The position numbers and the translations under genes were made by a program. The notes under the pieces are model-generated. The model saw only the letters and a list, made by a program, of their open reading frames with translations. It was not told the origin of the DNA and did not search any database. Below, in pieces: positions 22,726-26,023 of a stretch of DNA of 26,023 nucleotides (the stretch's first letter is position 1; the number at the start of each line of letters is the position of its first letter). The stretch is from Pseudomonadota bacterium (lineage in GTDB: Bacteria > Pseudomonadota > Alphaproteobacteria > Caulobacterales > Caulobacteraceae): positions 1 to 26,023 of the forward strand of contig JAFAEC010000224.1 of the NCBI GenBank assembly GCA_023424215.1, given 5' to 3'.

Positions 22726-22753
22726 TTGACCGGGCTGACCGGCGGTGTCTACT
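22726..22753 (+). promoter_or_regulatory. Candidate promoter of ntrZ
   Basis: Plus strand: TTGACC (22726-22731), 16-base spacer, TCTACT (22748-22753), with a TG two positions before the -10. It is the best sigma-70-like match in the gap. The predicted transcript start would be about 45 bases before the ATG. Confidence 0.42.
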
Positions 22754-22770
22754 TGCCGGACGAGGTTCGT

Positions 22771-22786
22771 GACGGCCTGTGCCGTC
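22771..22786 (+). other. Hairpin in the ntrZ leader
   Basis: GACGGC (22771-22776), loop CTGT, GCCGTC (22781-22786): a perfect 6-bp stem with a 4-base loop, 18 bases before the ntrZ ATG and before its purine-rich ribosome binding region. It has no T-run. A regulatory role is only possible, not shown. Confidence 0.4.
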
Positions 22787-22804
22787 CGACGCGAAGGGCA
22801 GGAC

Positions 22805-23197
22805 ATGCGCGCAGGCGTCCTCATTGCTGGACTGACGGTGGCGACGGCCTTGGCCGCGACCGCCGGCGCGGCCGAGGCCCAGACCGCGGCGCGCAGCAAT
22901 GCGCCGGCCGTTTCCCTGACCGAGGCCCAGGCGGCCCGCAGCGCGCCGGCGGGCCAGACCCGCCTGCGTTTCACCGAACGCGGCCGCTGGGGTCTGGATC
23001 TCAACCTGAGCCAGCCGGTGGGTCGCGAGAGCAACCTCGGCGACGTCGAGGCGGGCGCCTACTACCGGGTCAACCCGCGCCTTCGCGTCGGCGCCGCCGC
23101 CGGGCTGGCCGAGCCTGACGCCGATCCGGCCCGCGCGCCCCAGAGCGATCGTCGCGCCGCGCCGCGCTTCCGGCTGGAGTCGATCTTCCGCTTCTAG
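22805..23197 (+). CDS. ntrZ: NtrZ family periplasmic regulatory protein
   Basis: Encodes 130 residues. NtrZ in Caulobacter is a periplasmic inhibitor of phosphatase activity of the NtrY sensor kinase. Residues 1-25 form a signal peptide (MRAGVLIAGLTVATALAAT, then GAAEA before a likely AxA cleavage). The mature part has RWGLDLNLSQPVGRESNLGD, then VEAGAYYRVNPRLRVGAAAG and the C-terminus RFRLESIFRF, which match NtrZ proteins as I remember them. The ATG at 22805 is preceded by AAGGGCAGGAC; an ATG at 22745 in the same frame would put a non-signal extension in front and overlaps the candidate -10. No NtrY/NtrX gene is in this window. Confidence 0.75.
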   Translation: MRAGVLIAGLTVATALAATAGAAEAQTAARSNAPAVSLTEAQAARSAPAGQTRLRFTERGRWGLDLNLSQPVGRESNLGDVEAGAYYRVNPRLRVGAAAGLAEPDADPARAPQSDRRAAPRFRLESIFRF

Positions 23198-23850
23198 GAC
23201 CGGGGCGGCCCGAACGCCGACCGGATCGCTTCCACGCCCGCCAGGCCGCAGGCCCCCGAGCCGATCAACGCGGGCGCATTCTCCGCCGTGATCCCTCCCA
23301 GCGCATAGACCGGCTGCTTCGCCGACGAGGCGAGCGCCCGGAAGCCTGCCGGTCCCAGCGCCGGCCTCGCCGCCGAGGCCCCGCCGGCCGGGAAGACCGG
23401 CGAGAGCACCAGGGCGTGGAGGTCTCCGCCGCGCGCGATTCCCTCGGTCCCGTGCACAGCTCCGGTGACCAGCCAGCCGGGATGGGAGGCCGTCAGCGCC
23501 TCGACCTGCCCGAGGGCGCGCTCCGGCAGATGGACGCCGTCAGCGCCGACTTCCGCGGCCAGCGCGACGTCGAGACCGATCAGAAGCCGGACGCCCGCCG
23601 CGGCGGTGACCTCGCGAAGGCGGCGGGCGGTCGCGGACGCATCTGCCGCGCCGAAGTGCCGGAACACCACCCCGGAGCCCGGGGGGAGGCGAGCGGCGGT
23701 CTCCCACGGGCGCGGCGTGCGGGCGGGGTCGGTGAAAAACAGCAGCGGCGGAAGCGTCGGGCCCGCGCCGGCCTCGCGGCTGACTTCGGCGTCGGTCCGG
23801 GCTAGACCGCGGGCGACCTCCCACAGGATTTCGGCGTCGGTCCGGCTCAT
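23194..23850 (-). CDS. ThiE/TenI-like protein (thiamine phosphate synthase family)
   Basis: Encodes 218 residues with a ThiE/TenI TIM-barrel pattern: PPLLFFTDPARTP (34-46), LLIGLDVALAAEVGADGVHLPE (89-110), LVLSPVFPAGG (147-157), YALGGITAENA (182-192) and a terminal GLAGVEAIRSAF. ThiE joins HMP-pyrophosphate and thiazole phosphate. Here the usual GxHLGQxD is VHLPERAL, so the catalytic set looks incomplete and the activity is uncertain; TenI-like or another role is possible. The first 25 residues carry a duplicated RTDAE segment (see the repeat). The ATG at 23850-23848 has AGAGG five bases upstream and shares the CATG with the start codon of the divergent YggS-type gene. Its stop overlaps the end of ntrZ by 4 bases. 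Confidence 0.75.
   Translation of the reverse strand: MSRTDAEILWEVARGLARTDAEVSREAGAGPTLPPLLFFTDPARTPRPWETAARLPPGSGVVFRHFGAADASATARRLREVTAAAGVRLLIGLDVALAAEVGADGVHLPERALGQVEALTASHPGWLVTGAVHGTEGIARGGDLHALVLSPVFPAGGASAARPALGPAGFRALASSAKQPVYALGGITAENAPALIGSGACGLAGVEAIRSAFGPPRS
23785..23845. repeat. 16-bp direct repeat in the start of the ThiE-like gene
   Basis: TTCGGCGTCGGTCCGG occurs at 23785-23800 and again at 23830-23845, 45 bases apart (15 codons, in frame). It encodes the RTDAE motif twice in the protein N-terminus. It looks like a small local duplication. Confidence 0.7.
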
Positions 23851-24568
23851 GACGACCTCTTCCTCCGATCCGCGGGCGGCGTCCAGCACGGTCGCCGAAC
23901 GCCTCGAGACTATCCGGCGCCGCATCGGGCGAGCCTGTCGCGTGGGCGGACGGGACGCCGCCGACGTGACCCTGACGGCGGTCAGCAAGACCCAGCCGGA
24001 CGAGGCCGTGGAGGCCGCACTGGCGGCGGGCCAGCGGGTGTTCGGGGAGAACCGGGTGCAGGAGGCGCAAACGCGCTGGAGGGACCGACGCAAGGCGTTT
24101 CCTGATCTGGAGCTGCGCCTGATCGGTCCGCTGCAGACCAACAAGGCCGCCGATGCGGTCGACCTGTTCGATGTCGTCGAGACCCTGGACCGACCGAAGC
24201 TGGCCGCGGCGCTGGCGGCCGCGGGCGACAGACTGGGGCGCGGGCCCCGGGTGCTCATCCAGGTCAATACGGGGACCGAGCCCCAGAAGGCCGGCGTCCT
24301 GCCCCAGGACCTGCCTGACCTCGTCGACCAGGCGCGCGGGCTGGGGCTGCGGCTGGAAGGCCTGATGTGCATCCCGCCGGTCGATGAGGCGGCGGGGCCG
24401 CACTTCGCGCTTCTGCGCAAGCTCGCCCGCCGGCACGGGCTGGAAATCCTGTCGATGGGGATGAGCGCGGACTACGAGACCGCCATCCGGTTCGGGGCCA
24501 CCCACGTGCGCGTGGGATCTGCGCTGTTCGGGGAACGAAATGCCCCCGCCGCGCCCTCTAGGGGCTGA
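23849..24568 (+). CDS. YggS-family pyridoxal phosphate homeostasis protein
   Basis: Encodes 239 residues. YggS/PLPBP proteins bind pyridoxal 5'-phosphate and keep the PLP and amino-acid pools balanced; no catalytic reaction is known. LTAVSKTQPDEAVEAAL has the PLP Lys47; FGENRVQEAQTRW, RLIGPLQTNKAADAVDLFDVVETLD, IQVNTGTEPQKAGV and SMGMSADYETAIRFGATHVRVGSALFG are all family hallmarks (usually HxIGxLQxNK; here RLIG). The ATG at 23849 gives a normal N-terminus. Its ATG shares two bases with the start of the divergent ThiE-like gene, so its promoter and ribosome binding site must lie inside that gene. Confidence 0.94.
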   Translation: MTTSSSDPRAASSTVAERLETIRRRIGRACRVGGRDAADVTLTAVSKTQPDEAVEAALAAGQRVFGENRVQEAQTRWRDRRKAFPDLELRLIGPLQTNKAADAVDLFDVVETLDRPKLAAALAAAGDRLGRGPRVLIQVNTGTEPQKAGVLPQDLPDLVDQARGLGLRLEGLMCIPPVDEAAGPHFALLRKLARRHGLEILSMGMSADYETAIRFGATHVRVGSALFGERNAPAAPSRG

Positions 24569-24630
24569 AAACCTTCGCCGCGGGGCCCGCGCCCTTGGCG
24601 AACCGGTCAAGCCTCGCCATTCTTGCAGAC

Positions 24631-25317
24631 ATGCCCACGCCCAAGACGATCCTGATCATCGACGACGACGACGACCTGCGCGAGGCGCTGGCCGAGCAAC
24701 TGGCCCTGCACGAGGCCTTCCGGCCGGTGCAGGCGGCGACCGCCGCGGAGGGCGTCAGACTGGGTCGCGAAACGCGGGCCGATCTGATCCTGCTGGACGT
24801 CGACCTGCCGGACATGGACGGGCGCGAGGCCTGCCGGCTGCTGCGCAAGGACGGCGTGTCGACGCCGATCATCATGCTGACCGGGCAGTCGTCGGACGCC
24901 GACACCGTGCTGGGCCTCGAGTCAGGGGCCAACGACTACGTCACCAAGCCCTTCCGCTTCGCCGTCCTGCTGGCCCGCATCCGGGCCCACCTGCGCAGCC
25001 ACGAGCAGTCCGAGGACGCCGTCTTCCGCATCGGCCCCTACGAGTTCCGGCCCGCCGCCAAGGTGCTGGTCGACGACAAGGGCAAGAAGGTCCGCCTGAC
25101 CGAGAAGGAGACCAACATCCTCAAGTATCTCTATCGCGCCGGGGCCAAGGCCGTGTCGCGCGAGGAGCTGCTGACCGAGGTGTGGGGCTACAACGCCGGG
25201 GTCACCACGCACACGCTGGAGACCCACATCTACCGGCTGCGCCAGAAGATCGAGCCCGAGCCGGGCCAGGCGCGGCTGCTGCTGACAGACGCGGGCGGTT
25301 ACCGGCTGCAGCCGTAG
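24631..25317 (+). CDS. cenR: OmpR/PhoB-family response regulator, CenR-like
   Basis: Encodes 228 residues. The receiver domain has IIDDDDD at 9-15, the phosphoacceptor Asp56 in LILLDVDLPDMDG, Thr84 in MLTGQ and Lys106 in YVTKPF. The winged-helix output domain has VRLTEKETNILKYLYRAGAK and ETHIYRLRQKIEPEPGQARL, ending GGYRLQP. The sequence and position close to leuS and parB match CenR of Caulobacter, an essential regulator of cell-envelope integrity paired with the kinase CenK, which is not in this window. The ATG at 24631 follows a 62-base gap after the YggS-type gene; a TTG at 24595 would add 12 residues and is less likely. CenR identity is from memory of sequence and synteny. Confidence 0.8.
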   Translation: MPTPKTILIIDDDDDLREALAEQLALHEAFRPVQAATAAEGVRLGRETRADLILLDVDLPDMDGREACRLLRKDGVSTPIIMLTGQSSDADTVLGLESGANDYVTKPFRFAVLLARIRAHLRSHEQSEDAVFRIGPYEFRPAAKVLVDDKGKKVRLTEKETNILKYLYRAGAKAVSREELLTEVWGYNAGVTTHTLETHIYRLRQKIEPEPGQARLLLTDAGGYRLQP

Positions 25318-25321
25318 CGGC

Positions 25322-26023
25322 TCAGCCGGTCCGCCACTCGCCGAGAGTCGTTCCGTCGGCGGCGAGGAAGGCGACCCGGTCCATCTGCACGGCGGCGACG
25401 CAGACCGGTCTCTGGTCGGGGCCGGCCGCGCGGCAGCGGATCGCGCGGCCGTCGGGGAAGGCCACGAAGCGGCCCTCCATCAGCACTCGCCAGCCTTCCG
25501 CCGGGCGCGCCGCCGGCGCATCGCCCTCGCCCCGCACGGTGTAGCTGTAGGCCCGGCCGTTGCGGCGACCGAGCCTGGATCCGCCCGACTCGAACACGGC
25601 GGCGAGGCCGGCGGTCTGCGGCGATGGCGTCGGCGGGCCGGCGAGGGGATCGGGTCGGATACCGGGACATCCTTCGGCGGTCATCCACGGGCGGGGAATC
25701 CAGAAGCCCTCCACCGCCTCCCACTGGCCGTCGACCGCACCGGCGACGAGGGCGGAGTCGGTCCAGTCGCCGGGGTTGAGCGTCAGCCGAATGGATTCGC
25801 GCGCCTCGTCCCAGCTCCAGCGGGCCAGGCCGTCGCCGGCCGCCTCGGCCGGGCGCGGTTCGGGACCGGCGCAGCCGAAGGCGCTGCGAATGGAGAACTG
25901 GCGGCCGACCAGCGCATCCTGCCCCGCCGCAGGCGATCCGGCGGCGTAGGCCGAAGCGGCCTGCCCCAGCGCCTCGAGCAGGCCGGCGCGGGCGAGAGCG
26001 GGCGTCAACACGGGGGCCGGCGC
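25322..26023 (-). CDS. Unrecognised protein, C-terminal part (5' end outside window)
   Basis: The minus-strand frame is open from the window edge to a TGA at 25324-25322, giving 233 residues. A GTG at 26011 is a possible start, but the frame stays open upstream (APAP), so the true start probably lies outside. I do not recognise a family. Visible features: four Cys residues spread along the chain (FGCAGP, EGCPGI, IRCRAA, PVCVAA), which would suit two disulfides in an exported protein; aromatic, Trp-rich segments such as GFWIPRPWM; and a C-terminal half rich in short beta-like segments. It converges on cenR, with four bases between the stops. Confidence 0.65.
   Translation of the reverse strand, partial: APAPVLTPALARAGLLEALGQAASAYAAGSPAAGQDALVGRQFSIRSAFGCAGPEPRPAEAAGDGLARWSWDEARESIRLTLNPGDWTDSALVAGAVDGQWEAVEGFWIPRPWMTAEGCPGIRPDPLAGPPTPSPQTAGLAAVFESGGSRLGRRNGRAYSYTVRGEGDAPAARPAEGWRVLMEGRFVAFPDGRAIRCRAAGPDQRPVCVAAVQMDRVAFLAADGTTLGEWRTG

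Larger units (their letters stand above)
22469..22804. other. Divergent intergenic region between DUF3576 gene and ntrZ
   Basis: 336 bases without a supported gene. It holds the two candidate promoters described separately and a hairpin at 22771-22786 in the ntrZ leader. The middle (about 22590-22700) is GC-rich and I see no further convincing motif in it. Confidence 0.6.

Noticed and set aside
1..26023. Mobile elements, CRISPR arrays, toxin-antitoxin or defence genes
   Set aside because: No transposase, integrase, regularly spaced repeats or recognisable defence proteins were found; the window is core chromosome.

Overview
This is a gene-dense, high-GC chromosomal segment of an alphaproteobacterium, most likely a Caulobacteraceae member (Caulobacter, Phenylobacterium or Brevundimonas type). 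The reasons are the high GC, the GTG and TTG starts, a run of core genes in the order found around the Caulobacter replication origin, and orthologue-grade matches to lineage-typical proteins (NtrZ, CenR, TimA, DUF6489, DUF3576). I see no phage, IS element, CRISPR array, rRNA or tRNA.

Left part (1-6318): the tail of a DUF853/YjgR-type ATPase; mltA and a Tim44-like gene on the minus strand; secB on plus; then a tight minus-strand operon (phosphotransferase regulator PSRP - maf - aroE - coaE - dnaQ) joined by short stop/start overlaps.

Centre (6319-6812): a 494-bp gene-free stretch between the PSRP gene and hemE. In Caulobacter this exact neighbourhood holds the chromosomal origin (Cori). Here it contains a near-consensus CtrA site, four weak DnaA-box-like 9-mers, several GANTC (CcrM) sites and a locally AT-rich patch. 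I interpret it as the probable origin; transcription diverges from it on both sides.

Right of it (6813-17869, plus strand): the haem genes hemE-hemH-hemJ, then rho with a structured leader, a small DUF6489 gene, mnmE, mnmG, rsmG, parA and parB, followed by a methyltransferase and a 61-residue basic protein. Four parS palindromes lie at about 11.0, 12.7, 14.2 and 15.5 kb; two are embedded in coding sequence (mnmG and parA). The origin-like region, parS cluster and parAB together form a chromosome replication and segregation centre. A long compound inverted repeat sits just before mnmE and supplies its ribosome binding site.

Far right (17870-26023): a minus-strand operon DUF3576 lipoprotein - leuS - lptE - holA; divergent ntrZ; a ThiE-like gene and a YggS-family gene that start head to head on one CATG; an OmpR-family response regulator matching CenR; and the C-terminal part of an unrecognised cysteine-containing protein. 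Envelope and cell-cycle functions (LptE, MltA, CenR, NtrZ) are mixed with DNA replication genes (dnaQ, holA). I found no wholly new system; the most interesting non-coding content is the origin-like region, the parS cluster and the compound repeat.
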